Part shown: positions 34,150 through 45,774 of the stretch, piece by piece
How positions within the stretch are numbered: position 1 is the first letter of the stretch
Layout of the letters: each line of letters starts with the position of its first letter
From: Phragmites australis
Taxonomy: Eukaryota; Streptophyta; Magnoliopsida; Poales; Poaceae
DNA: 64,000 bases
Direction of reading: 5' to 3'
Assembly: GCF_958298935.1 (NCBI RefSeq)
Contig: NC_084923.1
Span: forward strand, 33,758,501-33,822,500
Program-made: the position numbers and the translations under genes
The notes under the pieces: generated by a model
What the model was told of the DNA's origin: nothing
What the model saw: the letters and a program-made list of their open reading frames with translations, nothing else
Databases searched by the model: none

Positions 34150-35513
34150 TGATTTTGTTCCAGCTAACGTTTTTCTAAACGAAGACTCCTATCTCATGCT
34201 GAATTTTAAGGACATGCACGCTTTATTCCACCACGAGAAACTAGACATCAATCACATAAGCGTGTGGTGACTGTAAGTGTATACAATCTATCCCTATGTT
34301 TATATATCTACCAATATATGCTATGGAAGCTAATGACTAGTGACTTGTTTTGTAGAATGCAATTTAACGATGTGGAAAAGTTGAATGTACAAGTCAAATT
34401 AATTGATCCACAACGAATTTTCCAACCCAGCTTGATCGTGAAGTTGAGAACAGATAACCCCCGGATTAAGGAAACGAGTAACAAGGAGAAAGCAAGGGTC
34501 ATAAGAGAAATGACCAAATCATGCAGGCTTGACATATCAACCTACGTAGGAAGGGCTATACTAGAAATGCAAGACAAGGACTACATAATAGCTCCCTACA
34601 ACTTCAAGTAAGTGTGATACGTCCAGAACCTAACATAAGTATTCAATTTAATTGGTCGATCAAGAATCTAACATAAAGATTCATGTAGCGATCACTTTAT
34701 TTGTATAATGCTGATGCCGAAGTCGAGCAGACTCGTAGTCCTTAACTCAGCCGATCTCCCCCGAAAATCGTACTAATTTAATTGGTCGATCAAGAACCTA
34801 ACATAAAGATTCATGTAGCAATCACTTTATTTGTATAATACTGATGCCGAAGTCGAGCAGACTCGTAGTCCTTAACTCAGCCGATCTCCCCCGAAAATCG
34901 TACCAAGATCTCATCGATGTTATACAGAGGTAAAGAAAATCACCATACATAAAATTCTTATAAATTATTTATGAATTGATAATTACTTATTGGCATTCGA
35001 GTAGGGCCTACAAGTGGTATGTAACGAAAGGTGGGATACACGATGCGGCCAAACCGGATGCAATGGCGGTTCGTACACATTTTTCGGTAATTACACACCT
35101 CAAATGCTTGTATCTCACTATTCATGACGAAGAGTTTTATTGAACTAACGAATATGTTGCATTTTTATTTAAAGTGCCACAAGCAAGGTTTCAACACCGT
35201 TCTTTGTGGATATTATGTTTGCCAGTTTCTTAGGGTAAATGGGAGGTACACAACGAACCCCATGGACGTAAATCATCATTGCACTTGCACATTCTTATTT
35301 GGTTATGTTTCCGTTTTCAGTAGTATTTTAGCTCTTTAAGTTGTGTTTTCATTTCAGGCACGGATGATCGAATCTACCCACACCTCTCTCAAAGACAAAA
35401 ATATCCAAAACGTCCAACATGATATGTGCCGGTTCATCATCCACGAAGTCATCCACAAGAGTGGCAGATTCTTCGATCTCGGAGGCGAATTGGCTAGCCA
35501 TCCAAGGCTTTGA
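34150..35513 (+). pseudogene. CACTA-borne Ulp1-like (C48) protease, damaged
   Basis: Exons can be traced through GT-AG borders: about 34,150-34,265 (SYLMLNFKDMHALFHHEKLD), 34,356-34,607 (ending YIIAPYNF), 34,819-34,929, 35,005-35,086 (AYKWYVTKGGI), 35,175-35,267 ([19 protein letters not shown]) and 35,358-35,513. The catalytic order His-Asp-Gln-Cys of C48 proteases is visible: His in NNHF, then LNSAD where the family has LDS (Asp to Asn), Gln in CHKQ and Cys in LCGYY. The His/Asp exon is partly duplicated. Such proteases cleave SUMO-type conjugates; in CACTA elements their role is not established. The loss of Asp suggests an inactive product. Confidence 0.75.
34645..34904 (+). repeat. Tandem duplication of 130 bp covering the Ulp1 His/Asp exon
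   Basis: Two adjacent 130-bp units (34,645-34,774 and 34,775-34,904) differ at only a few bases. Each contains an intron end, the acceptor CATGTAG and most of the exon encoding the catalytic His and the altered Asp position. Only the second copy is followed by the rest of the exon (QDLIDVIQR) and a donor. Confidence 0.92.
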
Positions 35514-36041
35514 GTGGGAGATGAAAGAATACTTGTGTTGAATATTTGGTTTGTGATGTAAATTGACTTGTGATGTAAAAATATTGTACTTTAGAATAAT
35601 TTTGTATTTGTTTTAAATATTAGACTTTTGTTGATTCAAATGCTGTTGAAATCTGTGATGTAGGTATCTGTCTTGAAAATGTGTTGAAATTTGGAGAGAA
35701 TAAAATATATGCACTTTATTATTTTTTGAATGAAATACATACCACATGCGGGTCCTTATATCGCCCGCCTGTGAAAATCTACCTATCTGCAGCCGGTTGC
35801 AAAAGAGGCTGCTTGTGGAATACTATTATCATAGGCAGTTCACTTAAGAAACCGACTGTGATAATCGATTTACACAGGCGGTTACTTAAGAGAACCGCCT
35901 GTAATAACAGTTTTCCATGGGCTGTCTCTTTTGCGCCTGTGGAAATTGTTCATTTCCACAGGCCTTCGATCGCAGGCGGGTTGGCTAAACGTCTGTGCAA
36001 ATGGATTATGACCCACCTCTAAAATAGTTTTTGTAGTAGTG

Positions 36042-36609
36042 TCTTTTTTATGTCGGAAAACCAAGTTAGATTGCACAAAGTAAATTTCAAAATTCTGCAG
36101 AATTCGTAACGCTTGCAAAATGCACAGACTAAGACTTAACAACAATGCTAGCCTCTCGAATTCTTAGGGCACACTCAACGCTAGCTCCACATCGGAGGCG
36201 AGCTACTGTGGAGGAGAGAGGAGGGAAAGTTGGTGGCCTGTAGGGTGGCAGTGGTAGCTGCAGAGGCCCTGGTAGCTCAAGGAGAGAGAACATGGTCCGT
36301 GGAGAGAAGAGGGCGAAAGGCAGCCGCGCGTGCACCTTTTTGTCCCTCCACGAAGCATGACGGCGAGTGGATGGCGACACTAGGCGGAGAGGATGGTAGA
36401 AGTGGAATAATGACGGGCTCAGGACAGCGGCGTGTTGGTCTACTCGATCCGCACCGGAGAAGTCTAGGAGAAGGGCGGAGCCAACGCGACGGCGTTAGGC
36501 GGGGCGAGGATGATGATGCCCTGATCTGCTACTCGACGCTGCCAGAGGAGGGAAAGGAGAGGTCAGCGGCGCACCGACCAGCGATAGAATGGGAGAGGGC
36601 GACAACTTC
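36042..36609. other. GC-rich host spacer interrupted by the second CACTA element
   Basis: Includes GC-rich sequence (36,150-36,606) that seems to continue after the CACTA element at 40,320-40,560. Short frames on both strands carry no domain. The TTC at 36,607-36,609 is the left copy of the 3-bp duplication. Confidence 0.45.
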
Positions 36610-37273
36610 TATTATGTGAAAAACAGACATAATTTAACGACAGGTTATTATACGATCCATCACTCATGTGATCTCAGATTAGGACCGGGTATAGACCAGT
36701 CACAGATAATAGGTAAGGTGATGGACCATAATATTACCCGCTACCTGTAACATAAGTGACGGGTAATGACTAAACACATCACCTATAACCTGGTCATAAG
36801 TGATGAATCTCCATGCACTAGTCATAAGTAACGGGTCATAATATGACCCGTCACTTATAATAAGTAATAAGAGTTGACCAGCTACTGTGCACGTCGAACA
36901 GTTACTAAACAGTACTGCGTGCATAGTAGATGATGATTTTTCCGGTTTCGCTAGAGACTCTCTAATATCTTATTGATTTAAAGTTTTAATTGGTACTAGG
37001 TCTTTGAAGGTTATCATCTCCCTTTTTCCTCTCCTCCTCTAAACCTTAATTGGAAGATTTCTTGTGCTTTGAGTTGTAATCGACCGTTTTGCATTTTTAT
37101 TTAAAATCTTAGTACAAGTGAGTTGTATTTATGTTAGATTTGATTCTAGGTTTGCCTGATCTACCATGAGATACCACAAATCTAGTGTAATTGTATGGAA
37201 TTTTTAATCGCATGCTTAATTATGCAATTAAGGTAATTGTTAATAAAGAATGAATATTTTTATATTAATTATA

Positions 37274-38164
37274 GATGACAGACAAAAGTTGGATGTATCT
37301 TGAGACCTGGACTTATACGTAGTACCTGAGCGGGGTGACATTTCATGCATGCTGCTTTGGCGGATATGAAAGATCATGGTAAAACGGTAATTTATTGTCC
37401 ATGTCACGATTGCAAGAATGATAAGAAATTTCTGAAACCAGACAATGTTCATGCACACTTGATCATGCGTGGATTTAAAGAGAATTATACATGTTGGAAC
37501 AAACATGATGAGGAAATCTTTAACGAGGGAGAGATGGATCGGGGCCTCGATGCCCATAGTGTAGATCAAGGACTTACACCCGATGAAATGGATCATGATC
37601 TCAGAGGCGAGGACATATTAGGTTTCAATGATAATGATCTCGAGAATTATGTGGAGAATGTGGACCAGATGATGCGGGATGTCGAGCGGCACGACAAGTA
37701 TAACAATGGTGAGTTTGCTAAATTCCAGGAATTTGTACAGGATTCCAAGATGCTCTTTTATCCTAACTGTAAGGAGAAGTACACGCGGATGTTTAGGAAC
37801 CTAACGCTTATATAGCTGAAGGCAACCTATGGTTGGACTGACAAGAGTTTCGAAGCATTGATCTTTTAAGGGACATGCTACCTCGGGGAACTTGGTGCCC
37901 GAGGGCGTCTACGAAGTGAAGAAGATAATTTTTCCTTTAAGACTGAAAATAGAAAAAATGTATACATGTAAGCAGGATTGTATCTTGTTTCGTGGAGAAT
38001 ATGCAGAGCTGGATCAATGCCTTGTTTGTGAAACCCATCGATATAAGCGTAGAAATCACGATGGTGACAGGGATGGAGTCAAAAAAACTAAAGGGCCTTC
38101 TACGGTGAACATGCTACATAGAAATGCCACCAATCACGTGTTGGAGCTCCCACCCCCCCAATGA
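37274..38164 (+). pseudogene. TNP2-type CACTA transposase, N-terminal fragment
   Basis: Starts MTDKSWMYLETWTYT (37,274), then after a stop and a frameshift runs VIYCPCHDCKNDKKF and HAHLIMRGFKENYTCWNKH. This is the transposase-associated Cys/His domain that begins plant TNP2 proteins. After further breaks at 37,815-37,890 comes PEGVYEVKKIIFPL, DCILFRGEYAELDQCLVC and ETHRYKRRN, the segment that precedes the catalytic domain. The catalytic domain itself is absent: the frame ends in a proline run at 38,164. Confidence 0.85.
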
Positions 38165-38223
38165 TGAAGTCACAACTCTGGGTAAAGCTCTTCGTCAAAG
38201 GATCTAGTTGAAGAGGGGCAACA

Positions 38224-39693
38224 TCATGGTCTCCAGTGCATCCTAGTTTGGATGAGCGTCAAGTGCACCGCCGTCGCGCCCCTCGCTTCCAGAGAATAAA
38301 GCTTCACTGCCTTCTCCTCCTTCAGAGATACCGTCTTCACTGCCTTCTCCTCCACATCTGGTAGCCTTGCTTCCAGCTCCAATATTGTCTCCCCCAAAGA
38401 GCCCAAAGAAGAAGGAAAAGAAGGTCAAGAAGAAAGGTTCTAAGAAACACCTGCCGGAGAGGTTGAAGGCCATTGTACCGGCGAAGAAGTCCACAGACAT
38501 TGGAACAACGTGGATACAGGCCAACAAGAAATTCCAATATAAGAGGCCCATGAAGATAGTAGATGGCCTAACAAGGGCGAAATAAGTATGTGTTGACCTG
38601 CATAATTACTACATGCAGGCTTTTAGAGACAACAATACCACATCCATAGTCGTACAGTGCAAATGATGACACTTATTAAGTAATAACGACAGCTACTTCA
38701 TTGTGGGTTTCAATGACTTATACGACCTCTTCAATCTTGATGGCCTGGATGTATCGTTATTACGGATCTTCACATTATAAGTCCCTTAAAACTGGATATT
38801 TATTAATTAATACCACTAAGTCTTGAATCTAACTATATTCTTATCTGTAGACACTTGATAAAAGAAACAAAGAAGAACAAGGAGTCCATCGTATTTCTTG
38901 ATCCTGAGGCCATCACAATATCGGTCATCCAACTTCACCCCGACTACGCTACGGACCATGTGGCCAGAGCAATGCAACAATATTCCAAAATGGACTACCT
39001 GTTGGGCGCCCACAACACCGGTGGCCATTGGATCTTACTGGTTATTGCCCTCGGGTGAAACTTGGGGTTCTACCTTGACTCGTCAAGTCCAGTAGGATCA
39101 AAAGGCAAACTTAGATATCATGATTACAAGGACTCCTCGACGCGTAATTTCTGCATAACTTAGTTTACATATTTAACTTTTCTAATATTCAAATCCTCCC
39201 TAATCGATCTCTCTTAATGCAGGGCTTATGACAAGTAACTTTGAGCTCAACCAGACTACAACGCGAAAGACAACCACATAAGACCGGGTTCATGGTAAGT
39301 GCTACCTAACAGATTACCAAATGCTCTCTGTTGTTGTTTCTTTTTTCCCTTTTTGATCTAACACTAAATTTTTCTGTTCAGCAATGCCACCAACAACCAC
39401 CGGGAAACGCTTGCAGATTCTATGTTGCGTGGAATATGCTCCTCACGCTCCGCATGAAGGATCTCAAATCACCCGATGTAAGTTCAATGCAAGATTATTC
39501 GTAACTAATTTCAGTAATTAGTTTAATTTCATGGTCACATGACATTGGTTACGTGTCAAATTATGCAGGGATTTGACACTTGTTTTTCCACGATGGTGCA
39601 CTCCCAGAGATTCGACGACGGATCACCAAGTTCATAATGTCTGAAGTCATCAGCCCACATGGCAAGTTCTACTATAGAATCCCTAGGTTGTGA
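38224..39693 (+). pseudogene. Second CACTA Ulp1-like protease, damaged
   Basis: A Pro/Lys-rich linker (SPPKSPKKKEKKVKKKGSKK, 38,390-38,450) leads to TWIQANKKFQYKRPM. Then come DLYDLFNLDGLDVSLLR-like sequence (about 38,720) and the protease: YLLGAHNTGGHWILLVI with catalytic His (about 39,026), a stop, FYLDSS with the Asp, and CHQQPPGNACRFYVAWNM with Gln and Cys but Gly to Arg after the Cys. It ends KFYYRIPRL at 39,693. Stops at 39,056 and frameshifts elsewhere show that it is dead. It keeps the Asp that the 34-35 kb copy has lost. Confidence 0.75.
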
Positions 39694-40570
39694 GGTAGAT
39701 CTTATGTAATATGATTTGATCAGAACTTTGTAACATTTGTGATTTTGTAATGAATTGGTCGGAACTTTGTAACCTTTGTGATTCTATAATAAAGTGTGTT
39801 TGTCGATATGGATTTGGATGTGTTGCTGTTGTTTGCAGGGAGAAGACGGTTGCCAAATCCTGGCTACGCTACAGGATGCAGCCTAAAAGCAGGGCAATCT
39901 AGTATGGTAACCTATACATAAGTGACGGGTAAAGAAGTTACCCGTCACTTATGTATTCTCCCATGTGCTGGTGAGGAAGACATAAGTGACAGGTGAATGG
40001 GTTACCTGTTACTTATGTATTCAGATAAGTAATGGGTAAATTTTTTACCCGTCACTTATATGTTCTCCCATGAGCTGTATAGAATGTCATAAGTGACAGG
40101 TCAAAAGGTTACCCATCACTTATGTCTTTCTATACAGCTCAGGGGAGATGCTAATAGGTGACATGTTATGGTTACGACCCGTCACCTATGACCTCATTGG
40201 TGACGGGTCCTTACCCGTCACTTATGACTAGCCATCAATGACGAGTTTTGGGTGACGGGTACAAGACCTGTCACCCATGACAGTTATCACCCGTCACCCA
40301 TGGCTTTTTTCATGTAGTGTTCAGGAGGGGTAATGCTTGCAACAGGCGGTAGAAGCAGGTTGGGGCAAGGTCGGCAAGAAAGTAGGCTACGGCGGTGAGC
40401 CGACCGATGGTGGTCTAGGCTGCGGCGATGCCTGGTCAAGGAGTGGCAACAACGGCCATGTCGAACGGCGATGAATGGTGGCAGCATCGACGGTGTTGAG
40501 AAGAGGGGTAAAGTTGCCCGAGGAGGAGGGGAAAGGGAAAGACTGTGCTTACCTCGCTAGGTCATGGGAT

Positions 40571-41285
40571 GTAAGAGCAACTTCAGTAGACTAGTCAAAT
40601 TTAATTGGTCATATTTTCATTTGGTTATCCACTTTAAAAGATTATTTCTCTATATTTATGTACATTCGAGCAGACTAGTCAGATCCCACTCTTCATATCT
40701 TATATACTTTATATTATTCATAACGGTTGTTTCTTGCAATGGTTTTATTAAAATGGCTATTTTGTTCAATGGCTATATTCCAATGGTTATTTTTTCAAAT
40801 GGTTTCCCAACAGCTATATCTCCGCTCTATATATGGGCAGCCATCCGGTTACTCCTCCATCACATCATTCTTCCTCCTCTCTGCTACTCCTCCTATATCG
40901 ATTCAAAAATGAGTCGTCGCGGATTAGCCATGCGATATGTGTTGGATTCGTCCTCGAATGATGATGACGATGAAGTGCTTCTTGTTGTAAGGTAGCTAGC
41001 CTGCTAACAACACTAGCTCGGTAACGCTCGACACCATGGAGGTTCCATGCCTGGACGACAGGAACTTCAATGCGATAGAGTTCGAGGGCATGCAAGACTA
41101 TACCAAGATTATTTTTCATATAATCCAATTTACGGCCTAGCGTTCTTTCGTCGCAGGTTTGCAATCTATCCATGTAGTTTTGTTCACCTTATTTGCTGAA
41201 CCTCCTGTGCTCATTTTTCTTTTAACAACAAGTTTAGAATGTCATGGCCTCTGTTTTTGCGCATTGCCCAAGCCATAGAAGCACA
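40571..41285 (+). pseudogene. PIF/Harbinger element start with transposase N-terminus
   Basis: TAA followed by GAGCAACTTCAGTAGACTAG (40,574 on) resembles a Harbinger terminus next to its 3-bp duplication. A TATATATGGGCAG box (about 40,830) precedes the ATG at 40,908. The start MSRRGLAMRYVLDSSSNDDD is characteristic of plant Harbinger transposases. After a frameshift it continues GHARLYQDYF, FFRRRF, and, across a likely intron (about 41,158-41,230), RMSWPLFLRIAQAIEAHC. At about 41,287 it is cut off by an LTR. Confidence 0.65.
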
Positions 41286-41286
41286 T

Positions 41287-43683
41287 TGTGAGGAACCGTC
41301 CAAATAATATTCTAACTAATTGTTAAGTCAACCATTTACATAATTATGACTATAATGATTAATCAGAATATCACCTGGTAGTCCCGACACGTGTTTTGTG
41401 CTTAAGATCAGAACACATGTCTTTCCAACATATAACATCACAACAAAGCTTAATAAAGAGCGAATAATTAACATTATATTATAAGTTCTTAAGCATTCAA
41501 CCATTTACAACAATGTACAGAAAAGTTAGATCAACTACGCAGCGGAAACAAAACTATAGACAACAAAAGAAGAGTGGAGCCACATGCCCCTAGCCTCCAC
41601 CCCAAAAGCTTCGCCACTCAAGAGTAGTTGGATACTCAAGCCCGCCACCAACATCGGCGGGCATGAAGTAGCAAAAAACAAGCTCTTTCTCACCGGAACT
41701 ACCTAAAAGAGCAGCGTGAGTATAAAGGTACTCGCAAGACTTAATCTATATAGGGTACATATAGATAACCTTACTCCAAGGATTATGCATTGAGCCACTA
41801 ACCAGGAGAAGGCCACAAGGTTAAGTAAATTCATATGCGTAAGCCACCTAGAGACATATGTGTTAGCACATATACTTTACCAAACAAACTCTCCAAACCT
41901 GTAAACCACATGAACGTAGATGTAAATGGAACCATCTCATGTAATCAACGACCATCGACAACCATGCCCAACAAAACCATACCAACCATCCCACATTTGT
42001 GACTCTACGACCAATGCAAATGGACAGAAGTATGCTCATGACCGAGAGCATGGCAATTCAAATTATTTTTATACCCTGCAGGGGGTACAACTTTACCCAC
42101 ACGACACGAGGACCATACGGCTTGAGTGACCACACATGCCCACCCAAGGAGGTACCCGTGTCAACCTTTCTCATACCCGGAACCACCCACTTGACTTGCC
42201 CCTATGGCATCGGGGTTACCGCGAGCGTATCCCAGACACCTCCGGCTCCCCGCCACTTTGCTTCTCCTTTTCTTTTTCTCTAATGTCTCATAAGGCCGCA
42301 TGGCAAGTGTTGGCATGGCATATGATATTCAGCTTACCTTACCATTGGATCAGCATGTTGTTAGTACAGAAAGTACTAGAGCTAACTGCACTGACGAATG
42401 GTACTTAAACGATGCAAGCAATCTATGGTGCCCGGGCTCCTCTCCTGAACTACCCCGAGGAACTCCTCCAGGGCAGAAGACACCCCTAGCACCGCCCACA
42501 TCTTGCCTCAACCTCACCATTCATCCAACCATTAATATCATAATCAATATTTGTGAACAATAAGTAAGCCCTAAGCTCGTGAACAATGGATGAACCATTT
42601 CTCGATTTCTATCGAGGACTTATGTATTGCTAAGTATTTCGAATAACTCTTAAGTTAGACATCAACAATGTTATCAAGGCTACAAGGATATGGATAATCA
42701 ACAAGTCAAGGTAGAGGTAATGCATCAACATAGTTTCTACCCATAGACGCCCTGCAACAACTCACTGTACATGCAAACTTACATACAACATAACTTATCA
42801 ATTTAGACTCCACAATTCAATCAATGGGTGCAATGTGCTTAGATGTTTGCCTTGCTACAGTGGGGTTTGCCTGATACTTCCCGCACAATACTCACAAAAG
42901 TCCAGGAGGTTGACGTCGCCTTCACTCGCTTGGATTAGCGCCAAGGTTCAAAAATATTTGCAGAAGATCACTGAAATATTAGGGTTTCAAAATTCAAAAC
43001 CCCAGATAAGCTAACCTAAGTATATCTAGCTTTCAGAGGCTAGCGATTAGACCGTAGGCATGCAGAATGTTTTGACCTCTGGCGATCAGACCGTCAACGA
43101 ATGGTTAGACCGGCCCTAGTGGTAGTCTAACCCCAGTATAGTGTTTTCAACTCGAATTCTTTGGCCTACCGGCCATCAGATAGGCCAAACCTTTTGGGCA
43201 GCAGTTTTGCGGGGTCGCCAATGAGGACTCCGGTGAAACCTTTGATGACGAAGGGTACCAAACTGCTTTATGGGACTATTGGAGTGCTTCTAAAGTGATT
43301 TGGACAACATTCACTGACCTAAATTCAAAATAGCTCGTGGATTGGATTTAGGCTAGGTTGAACTTTGGTCTAAACAACATGAGGGTCGAATCGAGCTTGG
43401 AAACAATGAGAGAAATGGTAGGGGATGCCTCACCTTAGTGTACATCAGCTTCCTAGAAGATCAATATACTCCGGAGAAGCTCCGGTTTGGAGATCGGGCT
43501 CCGGGGTGGCATGCAGGCTTGAGGTTGGATGAGTATGCCTAAAACGAGGAAGAAGAGGGGAGGAGCTCGAGGAAGTCCTCCAAAAGCTTGGGAGCCCACC
43601 GTCGATCTTCGATCATCATGTACGTTGAGGTGGAGCTCTCCTTCTCTCTCTAAGGTGGAATGGGGAAGAGAGTGAGGGAGTGA

Positions 43684-43718
<35 letters not shown>

Positions 43719-44083
43719 CAAGAGAGAGTGATAGATTCACTCAAGTTAAGCCCCTGTGCTCTGGTGGTCAGACCACCAATGTTCTTGGTCAGACCGCGGT
43801 AAGTCCATGCGGCTGGCCCATGTGACTGCACACCTGGCGGTCAAACCACAGGTAAGACAGGTCAGACCACGTGGGTGGTTTTTGTTGAATTTTTCTAAGT
43901 GTCCCATTATCTTCACTCTCCACCTTTTTCTAAGTATTTGGGACTTTTCCAAAATGCTCTAAACCATCTCTAAAATACTTAAAAGACATTTCAACTCAAC
44001 TCGATAAACAAATACATATAATTATATGCAATGATGATCATGCATGCTTAATTACATAATTAACACTTTAGGACGTGAAGCCC
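41287..44083 (-). repeat. 3' LTR of a minus-strand chromodomain-type Gypsy element
   Basis: To its right, on the minus strand, lies a Gypsy polyprotein end, then GGGACGAGATTCTTCTTAA followed by a G-run that fits a polypurine tract. Next comes an LTR-start-like sequence (CCTAAAGTGTTAATTATGTAATTAAGC). The left limit is placed at TGTGAGGAACCGTCC (41,287). Inside, 42,990-43,900 holds many GGTCAGACCG-type words, and part of it matches 16,709-17,635. The exact ends are inferred, because no second LTR is present. Confidence 0.55.
43684..43718. repeat. Compound microsatellite (TG)n(AG)n
   Basis: About nine TG units run into about eight AG units, inside the Gypsy LTR. Confidence 0.95.
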
Positions 44084-44559
44084 CTCCCCCCCCCCCATTA
44101 AGAAGAATCTCGTCCCAAGATTCGGTAGACTTTGTGAGAAGGTGACAGTGGTGGAATGGGAAACATTTCTCCTCAATTCAAAAGAATCACGTCGACTTTC
44201 TTCGATAGAAAGAAAAGATAATCATTGGGTTGCCTTGTGAACTAGTGGTCAGACCACAGCTAGGCTCGGTTAGACTGCGGCTCGGTTGGACCACGAAAAT
44301 GGCGGTTAAACCAAATTCTAAATAGAAAGTTTTGGGCTCTAACAACCAGACCGCAAGTCTTGTGGCGGTCCGACCGCCTACCAATGATCAGACCGGCAGA
44401 GTCATTGGTCAGACCGTGAGCCAACAAAGGGTTTTGGAAGTCCTAATGCCTCTGGCGGTTAGACCGGCAGATCCACAGCAGTCAGACCGCTAGGAGCAGG
44501 TTTCTCTCGGTTGAAAGGTTTCTATGTGCACTCTTTGGAACAAAATTTCTATTCGACAC
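44084..44559 (-). other. 3' untranslated stretch of the minus-strand Gypsy element
   Basis: Lies between the end of the chromodomain coding region and the LTR. Dense in GGTCAGACCG, GGCGGTTAGACCG and similar words in both directions, the same vocabulary as in the LTR. No protein signature. Confidence 0.5.
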
Positions 44560-44889
44560 GATTTTGAATATAGACATGTGAGTTGTCCAAATTGTGGAAA
44601 ATTACAACGACTTTTACAAGTTCTCAAAAAGCTTGGGATACTCGAAGCAGATTTTATCCTCACGCTCCCATGTCACCTCGTCTTCGGCGTAGTTGCTCCA
44701 TTGGACTTTAATGAACTTTATGGAATGTTGTCAAGTTTTGCGTTCTGCTTCGTCCAAGATTCGGATTGGTTGCTCGCAATATGAAAGATGCAGCTATAAT
44801 ACTTGGTTTGCAACTTCGATCACTTAGGTTGGAACTCGAAGGCACTTCTTCAGTTGCGACACGTGGAACACATTATGAACGACAGAAAG
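44560..44889 (-). pseudogene. Gypsy integrase C-terminus and chromodomain fragment
   Basis: On the minus strand, from 44,889: VHNVFHVSQLKKCLRVPT, the conserved end of chromovirus integrases. Then, with stops and small shifts, ERKT, IKFIKVQWSNYAEDEVTWERED, a chromodomain (the VQWxxxxxxEATWE core). The upstream part continues at 52,475 on the other side of the inserted chromovirus. Stops show it is dead. Confidence 0.8.
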
Positions 44890-45760
44890 TAATGAGCCCA
44901 TGGTTCCTTCGGATACGATCAATACCACCAATAATCCTCAAATCATACAAGGTCCAATTACAAGAGCACATGCATAATAATTAGACCACCAGGTGAACTC
45001 GTTCCTTACTTTCGTGTTTCCTTGGATGGATTACCACTAAATTCTTGTGATGTTTTATTGCATAGGAATATGGGAGAAGCACCACAACCTTACTCGGACA
45101 TCACTCCTCAATGGCCAAGTCTACTCAGACTCAAGGCTGAATTCTAGTCGTGGTCGAAGTCATGGTCGTGGTCGAAGTTGAGTTCCAGGACAATCTTAGA
45201 CATTCTAGAAAGCTTACGACGAGCCCTTTCCAAGGATATGAGATCAACCAGATATTCCTTATAGTTTAGTCAGAGTCAAAGGAAAAAGGTGCTGCATCAC
45301 CGTTTTGAACCCTGCCAGGTTTTGTAATCATGTCGAAGTCGGAGTTCAGGTTGTGCACGCCTATCTCCACGGTTGCACAACCCTCGGTCGACCTCCTCAT
45401 GCACCCTATATATACATAGTATCCGTCATAGTTTAGACTTGGATTTAGCTTAGACTATTCTGTTTAATACAGTTTCGCCGATTATTGGTTTGTTGAACCC
45501 CAAACTCAAGTGCTTCATTGGTAATTAGCAATACTCAGATTGCATCTACCTGTTCTCGCTTGTGTTCTCGATTCTCTTGCAGGAAAAGTCTTCTTGGTGA
45601 GGTCAACCGCGTCTTAGCATGGTTGATAACCATGGAGTAGTGGTGTAGTGGTTGCGAGGGTTCTTGATCTATTTTGATTGGAGCCTTTGGATCATCAACG
45701 TCGAAACTCCACTAATCGACTTATCATATTACATTCGGAGGATTGAGCAAACACGCATCA
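44890..45760 (+). repeat. 5' LTR of the chromovirus
   Basis: 871 bp, aligned to 51,526-52,474. It is shorter because it lacks a block of about 50 bases (51,835-51,885 in the partner) and a duplicated GGTTGCACAACCCTCGGTCG unit. Numerous single-base differences show that the insertion is not recent. Confidence 0.85.
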
Positions 45761-45762
45761 AG

Positions 45763-45774
45763 TGGTATCAGAGG
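45763..45774 (+). other. Primer-binding site of the chromovirus
   Basis: TGGTATCAGAGG starts two bases after the 5' LTR; 11 of 12 bases match the complement of the initiator Met tRNA 3' end (TGGTATCAGAGC). Confidence 0.85.

Larger units (their letters stand above)
34150..36041 (+). mobile_element. 5'-truncated CACTA (En/Spm) element carrying a Ulp1-like gene
   Basis: The right end GTTTTTGTAGTAGTG (36,027-36,041) is the complement of a CACTACTACAAAAAC terminus. Before it lie subterminal inverted words built on CAGGCGGTT / AACCGCCTG (35,760-35,990), the usual binding sites of CACTA transposases. The body encodes a Ulp1-like protease as in many plant CACTA elements. No left CACTA end or TNP2 transposase remains. 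Confidence 0.75.
36610..40319 (+). mobile_element. Deletion-derivative CACTA element, 3.7 kb
   Basis: The right end reads CACTACATGAAAAAAGCC on the complement; the left end is a mutated version (TATTATGTGAAAAACAG). Both are flanked by TTC (36,607-36,609 and 40,320-40,322), the 3-bp duplication size of CACTA elements. Subterminal regions at both sides (36,640-36,880 and 39,900-40,310) are packed with GTGACGGGT/ACCCGTCAC words in both directions. The interior holds a TNP2-like fragment and a Ulp1-like fragment, with the transposase core deleted between them. Confidence 0.85.

Noticed and set aside
36230..36619. 129-codon plus-strand frame before the second CACTA element
   Set aside because: It runs across the CACTA left terminus and its duplication, and has Arg/Gly-rich low complexity.
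40564..40995. 143-codon frame including the Harbinger leader
   Set aside because: Only the part from 40,908 on resembles a transposase; the upstream part is AT-rich leader with a TATA-like box.
43684..43718. Microsatellite as a regulatory GAGA element
   Set aside because: A simple TG/AG repeat inside an LTR; nothing supports a role in regulation.
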